A stretch of DNA of 22,714 nucleotides, taken from positions 1-22,714 of IMG/VR virus record IMGVR_UViG_3300051212_001269; one strand, given 5' to 3'. Made by a program: the position numbers and the translations under genes. Positions 5,639 through 10,412 of the stretch are shown here, in pieces. The stretch's first letter is position 1, and the number at the start of each line of letters is the position of its first letter. Source of the DNA: a virus. A model generated the notes under the pieces. That model was not told the origin of the DNA. It made no database searches and was given only the letters and a program-made list of their open reading frames with translations.

Positions 5639-5711
5639 GCCCCCAGCGAGGATTTGCACCCGCGACTATCGCTTACAAGGCGATTATTTTAACTGCTATA
5701 ACTATGGGGGC
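5638..5711 (-). tRNA. tRNA-Thr (anticodon TGT), unusual T-loop
   Basis: A 74-base cloverleaf with a perfect acceptor GCCCCCA/TGGGGGC and discriminator T. Anticodon arm ATCGC-CTTGTAA-GCGAT gives anticodon TGT, reading ACA. The T stem GCGGG/CTCGC is paired but its loop, TGCAAATC, has eight bases instead of seven. The D stem is weak (TTA/TAA) and crowds the anticodon stem. Probably functional; partial decay cannot be excluded. Confidence 0.82.
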
Positions 5712-5720
5712 AGTAAAGAT

Positions 5721-5749
5721 ATTATAACGAAATAAAAACTACTTGTCAA
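5721..5749 (-). promoter_or_regulatory. Sigma70-type promoter for tRNA-Thr
   Basis: TTGACA (5744-5749), 17 bases, TATAAT (5721-5726), minus strand: an exact consensus. The -35 box is made of the last sense codons of the HNH gene (CTT GAC AAG). Confidence 0.8.
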
Positions 5750-6335
5750 GAGAACGGTGGTAATCTTTTTTTGCCCGTTCTCTTCTTTCTACTCTACCAT
5801 TTCCCATATTTTTTCCCTTATATGTGGGAGTTTGAGAATGGCAATTGGGACATAACAGAGAAAGATTAGTTTTAGAATTATTGTAAGCATTTCCATCAAT
5901 ATGCTCCAATTCCAAAACTATTGGTTTATTCATCCAATCAGTAATCCCACAATTCCAACATCCAGACTTTTGTTCGGACAAATATCTTTTTATCAAAGTT
6001 TTTCCTGGATATATTCCAGCATCTTCCCACATAGAAAGACTTACTTGATTTTTATTTTTAGATTGACATTTTGCTCCACAATATGTAGAGTTTTTTGATT
6101 TACATTCAACTCCACATACTATACATTTTGGTTTTGCCTTTGCCTTTTTTTTGTTATTATAAGAAGCAGAGCAACTAGAAGAGCAAAAAACATTTATATT
6201 TCTTTTTTCATATGGCACTACTCCATTACATTCTTTACAATATTTTGGAGAATTTAAATATTTTTCCAAATATTTTTGTTTATGTTTTTCTCCCCATTCC
6301 AACATTGCTTCTTTATGTTTATTAGAAGTGCCCAT
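5739..6335 (-). CDS. HNH homing endonuclease with zinc fingers
   Basis: 198 aa. The N-terminal half has three Cys-rich fingers (CKEC...CSSSC, CIVC...CGAKC, CWNC), the first followed by SASYNNKK. The C-terminal half has the HNH nuclease core: LELEHIDGNAYNNSKTNLSL, then LCPNCHSQTPTYKGKN, i.e. the catalytic His of EHID, the central Asn and the distal HxxxP-like segment, with a structural zinc pair. Such free-standing enzymes nick or cut near their insertion point and spread by homing. It lies between tRNA-Asn and tRNA-Thr and has its own late promoter. The N-terminal finger resembles that of the second HNH gene at 6871-7341, suggesting common origin. It is markedly A/T-rich. Confidence 0.92.
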   Translation of the reverse strand: MGTSNKHKEAMLEWGEKHKQKYLEKYLNSPKYCKECNGVVPYEKRNINVFCSSSCSASYNNKKKAKAKPKCIVCGVECKSKNSTYCGAKCQSKNKNQVSLSMWEDAGIYPGKTLIKRYLSEQKSGCWNCGITDWMNKPIVLELEHIDGNAYNNSKTNLSLLCPNCHSQTPTYKGKNMGNGRVERRERAKKDYHRSLDK

Positions 6336-6358
6336 AAACTATATCAAGTGCTCATTAC

Positions 6359-6366
6359 TATTTATA
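6359..6366 (-). promoter_or_regulatory. T4-type late promoter of the HNH gene
   Basis: TATAAATA on the minus strand, 24-31 bases before the HNH start and 10 bases after the 3' end of tRNA-Asn. Confidence 0.7.
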
Positions 6367-6375
6367 AAAAGGCAA

Positions 6376-6448
6376 CTCCCCCAGTCCGACTCGAACGAAC
6401 AACCCCAGTGTTAACAGCACCGTGCTCTGCCAATTGAGCTATAGGGGA
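6376..6448 (-). tRNA. tRNA-Asn (anticodon GTT)
   Basis: A 73-nt cloverleaf. Acceptor TCCCCTA/TGGGGGA, discriminator G, D-arm GCTC/GAGC, anticodon arm CGGTG-CTGTTAA-CACTG (anticodon GTT), T-loop TTCGAGT. A perfect fit. Confidence 0.93.
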
Positions 6449-6457
6449 ATACTAACG

Positions 6458-6473
6458 GGGGTGTTGCCACCCC
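6458..6473 (-). terminator. GCAA-tetraloop hairpin before tRNA-Asn
   Basis: Minus-strand GGGGTG-GCAA-CACCCC lies between the 65-aa gene stop (6480) and tRNA-Asn. There is no U-run after it, so a processing or mRNA 3'-stabilising hairpin is as likely as termination. Confidence 0.5.
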
Positions 6474-6479
6474 ACTATT

Positions 6480-6677
6480 TTACCTGGAACTTACAAAGTT
6501 ATTAATTTTTTCAGCAAGTTCTTCAATTTTTTCATAAGATGGAAATGGTGGATAATTCCATTTACTTCCAGTATTTTGATTATGACTATCAACTATATTA
6601 TATCGAGCAAGATATTCATCATTAGCATGAGCATATGCTTGCTTAAAAATTTCAAACCGTAATTCGTAAGGTGTCAT
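6480..6677 (-). CDS. Hypothetical protein, 65 aa
   Basis: Starts MTPYELRFEIFKQAYAHAND with AGGAG seven bases before the ATG. The rest is polar with YNIVDSHNQNTGSKWNYPPF, then FPSYEKIEELAEKINNFVSS. Predicted mostly helical, soluble. Proteins of this type are frequent small ORFs in T4-like cyanophages, but I know of no function. It lies between the unassigned tRNA and tRNA-Asn. Confidence 0.78.
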   Translation of the reverse strand: MTPYELRFEIFKQAYAHANDEYLARYNIVDSHNQNTGSKWNYPPFPSYEKIEELAEKINNFVSSR

Positions 6678-6707
6678 TTGTTTACTCCTGTGCTGTATGT
6701 TGTGTGT

Positions 6708-6779
6708 ACCGCTGGTCGGGAATCGAACCCGAACTCCAAGTGCATTGTCTGCCTGTCCTGACCACTAGACTACCAACGG
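6708..6779 (-). tRNA. tRNA, isotype undetermined (odd anticodon arm)
   Basis: The frame of a tRNA is clear on the minus strand. The acceptor is CCGTTGG/CCAGCGG, discriminator T; the D-arm is GTCT-AGTGGTCA-GGAC; the T-arm is TCGGG-TTCGATT-CCCGA; total 72 nt. The 17 bases where the anticodon arm should be (GGCAGACAATGCACTTG) do not pair as a 5-bp stem and give no U33. The D-arm looks most like Glu/Asp tRNAs. A shifted reading could expose GCA, but the stem would be only 2-3 bp. Confidence 0.65.
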
Positions 6780-6845
6780 TGTGATGGAGTAAGTGTGATA
6801 TATCTCATAAGGATATAACAGGGACTTACCCTCTATCAGTTTTAT

Positions 6846-6874
6846 ATATTACACCAGTTCTGAGATTATGTCAA
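6846..6874 (-). promoter_or_regulatory. Sigma70-type promoter for the undetermined tRNA
   Basis: TTGACA (6869-6874), 17 bases, TAATAT (6846-6851), minus strand. The -35 box contains the TGA stop codon of the upstream HNH gene. The stretch 6780-6845 holds no other feature that I see. Confidence 0.7.
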
Positions 6875-7341
6875 GTCCAAAGGTTATGGTCATATTCCCA
6901 ATGGCAATTTGGGCACAAAGGCATTATATTTTCACGGGCATTAATTACACTTATCATAACCTCATCACTAAAAGAAGATATTGGTTTAATATGTGCTATT
7001 TCTATGTGTTTATCATATCCACATTTAACACATTCGTTAAAATCAAGTTTTTTAGCAACTGCTCTTGCTCTTGTTCTCACTAAGGCGAATGCTGATGATT
7101 TGTGATGTTTTTCATATATTGCTTCTTTAAGAGTCATATCTTTTACTTCTCTATTCTTAGTCCATACCAAATAGTGTTCCATACAACGAGCGCGATTTGC
7201 TGTTATGGGTTTCCCACAATCAATACATTTATGTTCTGGTTTTCTTTTAGGAACCTTTTTATTATTATAAGAAGCAGCACAACTTCTACCGCAAAATTTT
7301 GGATTAGAAGTCTTCTCTCCACAAAATAAACATTTAACCAT
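6871..7341 (-). CDS. HNH homing endonuclease, 156 aa
   Basis: Two N-terminal Cys fingers (CLFC...CGRSC followed by AASYNNKK; CIDC...) precede a basic linker and a C-terminal HNH core. That core has CVKCGYDKHIEIAHIKPISS, then INARENIMPLCPNCHWEYDH, with the catalytic His of AHI, Asn of ENIMPL, and a terminal HWEYDH. It lies 49 bases after the intron-split tRNA-Arg, so it may promote transfer of the tRNA region, as SegB does in the T4 tRNA cluster. Its Shine-Dalgarno (AAAAGG) is buried in a 10-bp stem, with a CATAAATA late promoter in the loop, which predicts translation only from late transcripts. It shares the N-terminal finger type with the HNH at 5739-6335. Confidence 0.92.
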   Translation of the reverse strand: MVKCLFCGEKTSNPKFCGRSCAASYNNKKVPKRKPEHKCIDCGKPITANRARCMEHYLVWTKNREVKDMTLKEAIYEKHHKSSAFALVRTRARAVAKKLDFNECVKCGYDKHIEIAHIKPISSFSDEVMISVINARENIMPLCPNCHWEYDHNLWT

Positions 7342-7345
7342 AATG

Positions 7346-7384
7346 GAACCTTTTAGTTACTATTATTTATGCATTAAAAGGTTC
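7346..7384 (-). promoter_or_regulatory. Late promoter inside an RBS-sequestering stem-loop
   Basis: A perfect 10-bp inverted repeat (GAACCTTTTA at 7375-7384 and TAAAAGGTTC at 7346-7355, minus strand) encloses CATAAATA (7364-7371), a late promoter. The right arm contains the AAAAGG ribosome binding site, 7 bases from the ATG at 7341. Read-through RNA would hide the site; late RNA would lack the left arm and expose it. Confidence 0.7.
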
Positions 7385-7390
7385 AAAAAA

Positions 7391-7667
7391 CGTCTCAGGA
7401 GGGACTCGAACCCCCGACCAACTGCTTAGCTTACCACTACGGATTTCTCCGCCATTTCTGTTTGTGGTCTGGACTTTCTCTTTACCATATCCCAAAGGAC
7501 TTAGGCACTTCCCGTAAAGTCTCTACACCTTCATCTAACGATGCTTGGCTCGGGATTGCCATTTTAAAGGGTTCCCCGAATTTGAGAAGTTACATTCATA
7601 AAGTTTCCTTTATGACGCTCCATTTATGTTTAAGGCAGATGCTCTATTCCGACTGAGCTACTGAGAC
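7391..7667 (-). tRNA. tRNA-Arg (anticodon TCT) split by a group I intron
   Basis: Exon 1 is 7632-7667 and exon 2 is 7391-7429. Joined, they make a 75-nt cloverleaf: acceptor GTCTCAG/CTGAGAC with discriminator G, D-arm GCTC/GAGC, anticodon arm TCTGC-CTTCTAA-GCAGT (anticodon TCT, reading AGA; outermost pair T-T), T-arm GGGGG-TTCGAGT-CCCTC. The 202-nt intron interrupts the anticodon after its first base (U34). The exon ends in U and the intron ends in G, as in group I introns. A promoter lies at 7754-7783. Confidence 0.9.
7430..7631 (-). ncRNA. Group I intron (cyanobacterial tRNA-intron type, probably IC3), 202 nt
   Basis: The minus strand shows group I core motifs in order: an internal guide GAG that can pair with exon CTT (short P1, as in the Anabaena tRNA-Leu intron); P4-like GGCAATCCCGAGCCAAGC; the R-like AGAGACT followed by ACGGGAAGTGCC; then GGTAAAGAGAAAGTCCAGAC; and a final G. 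These closely match my memory of the cyanobacterial tRNA-Leu(UAA) intron. No ORF lies inside. It should self-splice. The nearby HNH gene at 6871 could serve as a mobility partner, which is inference. Confidence 0.9.
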
Positions 7668-7753
7668 AAGAGACCTCCAGGTTTGTGCATCGTTGAGAGG
7701 CATAGGAGGGGCAGGACTTACAAGAGGTTTGGACCCCCTTTGCCCATGAGAGT

Positions 7754-7783
7754 ATTATAAGGGATTAGACCCCAACTCGTCAA
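7754..7783 (-). promoter_or_regulatory. Promoter of the split tRNA-Arg
   Basis: TTGACG (7778-7783), 18 bases, TATAAT (7754-7759), minus strand. The -35 overlaps the stop codon of the 60-aa gene. The leader 7668-7753 is GC-richer with several short inverted repeats; I could not fold another tRNA there. Confidence 0.65.
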
Positions 7784-7962
7784 GCCGCCTTACGGGCGTT
7801 TTTTTCTTCAGTGATCTCAGTCCTACGGGCTTTGACCAGTTTAGCAATCTCTTGAAGTGCTTTGCGAGCACGGGTGCCTGCTGCGTTGTTTCCACTAGCA
7901 AACTTTTCGTCTTCTACTTTCCATGCTTCAACTGCATTAAGTAGTTCTTCTGATACGGACAT
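7780..7962 (-). CDS. Small charged protein, 60 aa
   Basis: I start it at ATG 7960-7962 (MSVSEELLNAVEAWKVEDEK), which has GGAG six bases upstream, rather than four codons earlier. It is a compact helical protein with a basic C-terminal half (RARKALQEIAKLVKARRTEI, ending NARKAA). The motif GNNAAGTRARKALQEI resembles a small protein widely kept in T4-like cyanophages; the basic helix could contact nucleic acid, but function is unknown. Codon use is richer in GC than in the neighbouring homing genes. Confidence 0.82.
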   Translation of the reverse strand: MSVSEELLNAVEAWKVEDEKFASGNNAAGTRARKALQEIAKLVKARRTEITEEKNARKAA

Positions 7963-8001
7963 AATAATCTCCAAAAAATAAGATATGTTTATATAGTAGT
8001 T

Positions 8002-8409
8002 TTAATTACAGGTTTCTATCCAAGGAGCACAGATTCTCATTGGTGGTGCAAGTTTCTTACATTCATCAGTATAGCACAAATTCTCATCATTCTTTTCATC
8101 AATGTATTTTGGTTTATACTTTTTATCTGCTTCTTGAATAATTCTATCATACTCTGGTGTAACTTGGTCTATTGCTCTAGTTACATCTCTTTCGACCCTG
8201 CGATTTATTTTGTCAGGATCTTTAAGTATAACATCATTAATGATAGTTTGTGGAAAAAATTCTCTTTGAATTTCGTCCAATAAGTCCCAAAGTGTATTTT
8301 CTGATATCTTAGTACATTGTGAGAGTGCTGCGATAATAGAGGATAATATAATTCCTACTATAATAAGTTGTTTTTTATCTGGTCTCTTTCCGAAGTTAAA
8401 ATTAAACAT
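8002..8409 (-). CDS. Hypothetical membrane-anchored protein, 135 aa
   Basis: I prefer the ATG at 8407-8409 (MFNFNFGKRPDKKQLIIVGI); the frame also opens 13 codons earlier with TTG overlapping an upstream remnant. One N-terminal hydrophobic segment (about residues 14-30, QLIIVGIILSSIIAALS) is followed by a polar domain (LWDLLDEIQREFFPQTIIND, and a DPDKINRRVERDVTRAIDQV helix) and a C-terminus with four cysteines (LCYTDEC, RICAPWIETC). Disulphides and a periplasmic location are plausible. The gene lies downstream of hydrolase genes, so a lysis role is possible, but I recognise no family. Confidence 0.72.
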   Translation of the reverse strand: MFNFNFGKRPDKKQLIIVGIILSSIIAALSQCTKISENTLWDLLDEIQREFFPQTIINDVILKDPDKINRRVERDVTRAIDQVTPEYDRIIQEADKKYKPKYIDEKNDENLCYTDECKKLAPPMRICAPWIETCN

Positions 8410-8444
8410 TAGAAAGGGGAGGTCTGCAGCACTCCCCTTATATA

Positions 8445-8516
8445 TCAAACTTCTACCGTGATCAGTTTGGAAGCATACTCATGAGCATATGATGTACGAG
8501 CACCATGATGCCCCCA
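8445..8516 (-). pseudogene. Displaced C-terminal remnant of the tail-lysozyme-like gene
   Basis: The minus strand encodes WGHHGARTSYAHEYASKL, then ITVEV and TGA, with no start. It matches the C-terminus of the intact protein at 9205-9870 (WGHHGARTQYAHDYAKRL...) in 15 of 23 residues. It begins two bases after the stop of the GIY-YIG gene. The simplest reading is that this is the original 3' end of the lysozyme-like gene, pushed downstream when a GIY-YIG gene and a replacement 3' end were inserted. Confidence 0.8.
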
Positions 8517-8518
8517 TA

Positions 8519-9097
8519 TTAAACTTCTATTTTAATTCTTTTAGAAGTATCTATTCCTCTTGCTTTTTGATATTGAGTAAGATTTCCTGGATTAGTAATA
8601 AACCCAGTTTCCAAACATTTCCACTTTTGTTGATTTGTTTTTATAGCACCTCTTTTACCAAGATTAGATTGTAATGAGGAATTCCAAAAACCTGCACTAT
8701 TTTCTTTGTTTAATTTTGCTGCCTTTATTCCTGCGTTTTTAGCAAGAACACTTTGCCCCGTTTCATTTTTATCTTGATTTAATTTTATCATATTATTACT
8801 CAATATTTTTCTAATATCTTCATTTAAGTTAGAAGAACCTTCACCGCCATCAGTTTTGTTCACCAATATTCCAGTGTTCAAATCCTTTCTACCAAACACA
8901 GAAATCATATAAATTTCGTGTTTGAATGCTTCTTCTTCGGTTAAATTTTTTTTCAACAATAAAATTTTATTTTTATCTTTTGGTGGTTTTACACCAACTC
9001 TATTTTTTCTATATGCTCTTACACCCTTACCTTTACCAATGTAGTAAGGTGTCCCATCCTCACGCAAATATGCATAAGTATAATAAATGTTAGTCAT
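8519..9097 (-). CDS. GIY-YIG homing endonuclease, 192 aa
   Basis: The N-terminal GIY-YIG module reads [20 protein letters not shown], then a basic helix (VRAYRKNR). The [20 protein letters not shown] segment carries the catalytic Glu and TDGGEGSSN is characteristic of the Seg-like phage subgroup. The C-terminal half is polar with NUMOD-like DNA-binding character ([38 protein letters not shown]). It sits in the 3' part of the tail-lysozyme-like gene, with a copy of that gene's C-terminus on each side. A TATAAATA late promoter and a long inverted repeat precede it. Homing activity is inferred from the family and the target-gene scar. Confidence 0.9.
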   Translation of the reverse strand: MTNIYYTYAYLREDGTPYYIGKGKGVRAYRKNRVGVKPPKDKNKILLLKKNLTEEEAFKHEIYMISVFGRKDLNTGILVNKTDGGEGSSNLNEDIRKILSNNMIKLNQDKNETGQSVLAKNAGIKAAKLNKENSAGFWNSSLQSNLGKRGAIKTNQQKWKCLETGFITNPGNLTQYQKARGIDTSKRIKIEV

Positions 9098-9109
9098 AGT
9101 TCTACTCTA

Positions 9110-9191
9110 ACTTGTGTGGTATTACTATTTATACAAGAAAAGGGGCATCTTGCGACACCCCAAATCTAACCTGAAAAGTTACCACACAAGT
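9110..9191 (-). promoter_or_regulatory. Late promoter and terminator within a 12-bp inverted repeat
   Basis: Perfect arms ACTTGTGTGGTA (9180-9191, minus) and TACCACACAAGT (9110-9121) enclose a terminator hairpin (9137-9161) and a late promoter TATAAATA (9126-9133). The right arm ends 12 bases before the GIY-YIG ATG. RNA from upstream could fold over the start region, while late RNA would begin after the left arm, as in the T4 I-TevI control. Confidence 0.62.
9137..9161 (-). terminator. Terminator after the tail-lysozyme-like gene
   Basis: Minus strand GGGGTGTC-GCAA-GATGCCCC (8 bp with two G-T pairs, GCAA tetraloop) followed by TTTTC. It lies 44 bases past the stop at 9205. Confidence 0.78.
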
Positions 9192-9204
9192 CAGGTAAAG
9201 TTAT

Positions 9205-9870
9205 TTAGACATCAGCAAGAACCAATCGTTTAGCATAGTCGTGAGCATATTGTGTTCTTGCTCCATGGTGTCCCCATCCTATCCACTGATATGCATAATT
9301 CATATACCTATCAATAGATTTTCCAGAAACTCTCATTCTGTTTTCAATACTCTTCCATTGTGGTTCAGTAGTAATATACCGAAGTTGAGTATCAGCAGTA
9401 GAAGGATTACCTCCTATTTTTTTAGCAAAAGCACCCAGTCCATAATAACGAGAAGCAGAAGTAAATTGTATCAAACCATAACCTCTTCCACAATTATAGT
9501 ATGAGGTTCTGCTACCACCTTCGCAAATATTAGGAACAAAAGTAGATTCCTGTTTAATATTGCCCATGATGGTAGCAAGGGCGTTTCTGTCTTTAATACC
9601 ACGATCCTGGAAAAATGCCAGGGTAACATTTTCGTGTTCATTACACCCTTTACAAATTAGCCTTTTTTCTTTTGGCTTTGGTGGTGCAACCTCGCGGATT
9701 GCTGTCTTCTTTTCATCTACAAGGTCAAACTCTTTAATAACTGAGAAAGGTGCTTGTCCAGGAACTGGAGGAGGCGGACCTTGCATCTTGTAGTTGACGA
9801 ATGGCAGTGATGCCGTACTGGTTGTAACCGTTGCCAAGAGAGGCAGGGCTACTGTAAAGATAGATTGCAT
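9205..9870 (-). CDS. Secreted phage tail-lysozyme-like peptidoglycan hydrolase
   Basis: 221 aa. A hydrophobic N-terminus (MQSIFTVALPLLATVTTSTA) looks like a signal or signal-anchor. A Pro-rich linker follows (QGPPPPVPGQAP, APPKPKEKR), then a catalytic domain from about residue 80: NALATIMGNIKQESTFVPNI (a glutamate in KQES), GRGYGLIQFTSASRYYGL and YAYQWIGWGHHGARTQ. This order matches the lysozyme-like fold of phage tail lysozymes (Phage_lysozyme2 type), which cleave glycan strands. It could open the cell wall at infection or at lysis. A GIY-YIG gene has inserted at its 3' end, and the last 23 codons appear replaced. Its promoter and a possible attenuator lie at 9969-10040. Confidence 0.8.
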   Translation of the reverse strand: MQSIFTVALPLLATVTTSTASLPFVNYKMQGPPPPVPGQAPFSVIKEFDLVDEKKTAIREVAPPKPKEKRLICKGCNEHENVTLAFFQDRGIKDRNALATIMGNIKQESTFVPNICEGGSRTSYYNCGRGYGLIQFTSASRYYGLGAFAKKIGGNPSTADTQLRYITTEPQWKSIENRMRVSGKSIDRYMNYAYQWIGWGHHGARTQYAHDYAKRLVLADV

Positions 9871-9968
9871 TAATTTTAATTGAACTCTACATCCGTATAG
9901 GCAAAGGAGAGGTTCCCCTTCTCAGGGGCAGCGCCCACGGCTCTAATTTCAAGTCAAAGACTCATTAT

Positions 9969-10001
9969 AAAAAAACCCTGCTCATAACAGGGATCCCTGT
10001 T
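9969..10001 (-). promoter_or_regulatory. Attenuator-like leader structure
   Basis: Minus strand, three segments: AACAGGG (9995-10001), CCCTGTT (9986-9992), CAGGG (9976-9980) followed by seven T (9969-9975). Segments 1+2 form a 16-base palindrome; segments 2+3 form an intrinsic terminator. They are mutually exclusive. The leader 9871-9968 has a further hairpin, GCCCCTGAGAAGGGG, but I recognise no riboswitch class. Confidence 0.55.
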
Positions 10002-10011
10002 GGGATTTTAC

Positions 10012-10040
10012 ATAATAAGTGAATATTTATAATTTGTCAA
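10012..10040 (-). promoter_or_regulatory. Promoter of the tail-lysozyme-like gene
   Basis: TTGACA (10035-10040), 17 bases, TATTAT (10012-10017), minus strand. Transcription would start near 10005, directly at the attenuator-like structure. Confidence 0.7.
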
Positions 10041-10096
10041 GAAAACCAATTTTTTAAGCGTCCTATACCTAAATAATGTGTTATTGTAACAGTCCA

Positions 10097-10210
10097 ATGT
10101 CTAAGTCACCAAATAAGGGTAAGAAGGGTTCTGCTGGTGGCAAGCAATCCAAACAAAATCAAGGTAATGCGACTGCGAAAAAGGCAAAGAATGGCGGCAA
10201 GAAAAAGTGA
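10097..10210 (+). CDS. Lysine/glycine-rich small basic protein, 37 aa
   Basis: Starts MSKSPNKGKKGSAGGKQSKQ and ends in AKKAKNGGKKK. About a third of its residues are Lys, with Gly, Asn, Gln and Ala; it is surely disordered and could coat nucleic acid or another polyanion. It is the first of three closely packed plus-strand genes (7- and 5-base gaps). Composition is typical of small cyanophage proteins of unknown role. There is no strong Shine-Dalgarno before the ATG. Confidence 0.6.
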   Translation: MSKSPNKGKKGSAGGKQSKQNQGNATAKKAKNGGKKK

Positions 10211-10216
10211 GGTATT

Positions 10217-10408
10217 ATGCCACGAGAGTGGAACACTCCAAAGCGTGAACCTTGGAACGCTCCGATTCATAATATTCTAAAAGCAATAGATAATCACACT
10301 CAAGAATACTTCAAGAGTGGTGATTTGTGGCACCTAGAAAAAGCAGATATGTTGAGGAAATATCTTCACGAACTTAAGACTTGGATACATAAACAAGAAG
10401 GCAAATAG
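10217..10408 (+). CDS. Hypothetical protein, 63 aa
   Basis: MPREWNTPKREPWNAPIHNI is followed by a helical segment (LKAIDNHTQEYFKSGDLWHL) and a C-terminal amphipathic helix (ADMLRKYLHELKTWIHKQEG). GAGGT lies before the ATG. Trp-rich, soluble. The second gene of the plus-strand run; I recognise no domain. It may act with the membrane protein downstream, since they overlap so closely in layout. Confidence 0.72.
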   Translation: MPREWNTPKREPWNAPIHNILKAIDNHTQEYFKSGDLWHLEKADMLRKYLHELKTWIHKQEGK

Positions 10409-10412
10409 CAAA

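Noticed and set aside
7462-7656. Open frame of 64 codons on the plus strand
   Set aside because: It lies antisense to the group I intron and tRNA exon; composition and position show it is a by-product.
7668-7753. Possible further tRNA in the tRNA-Arg leader
   Set aside because: Several inverted G/C runs but no acceptor, T-loop or anticodon arm could be assembled on either strand.
8410-8448. TTG start for the 135-aa membrane protein
   Set aside because: It overlaps the stop of the lysozyme remnant and adds 13 residues unlike a signal segment; ATG 8407-8409 is simpler, although its ribosome site is weak.
9890-9960. Glutamine-riboswitch-like leader (ACGGATGTAGAG)
   Set aside because: Only a short resemblance to the glnA motif; the required stems are not seen.
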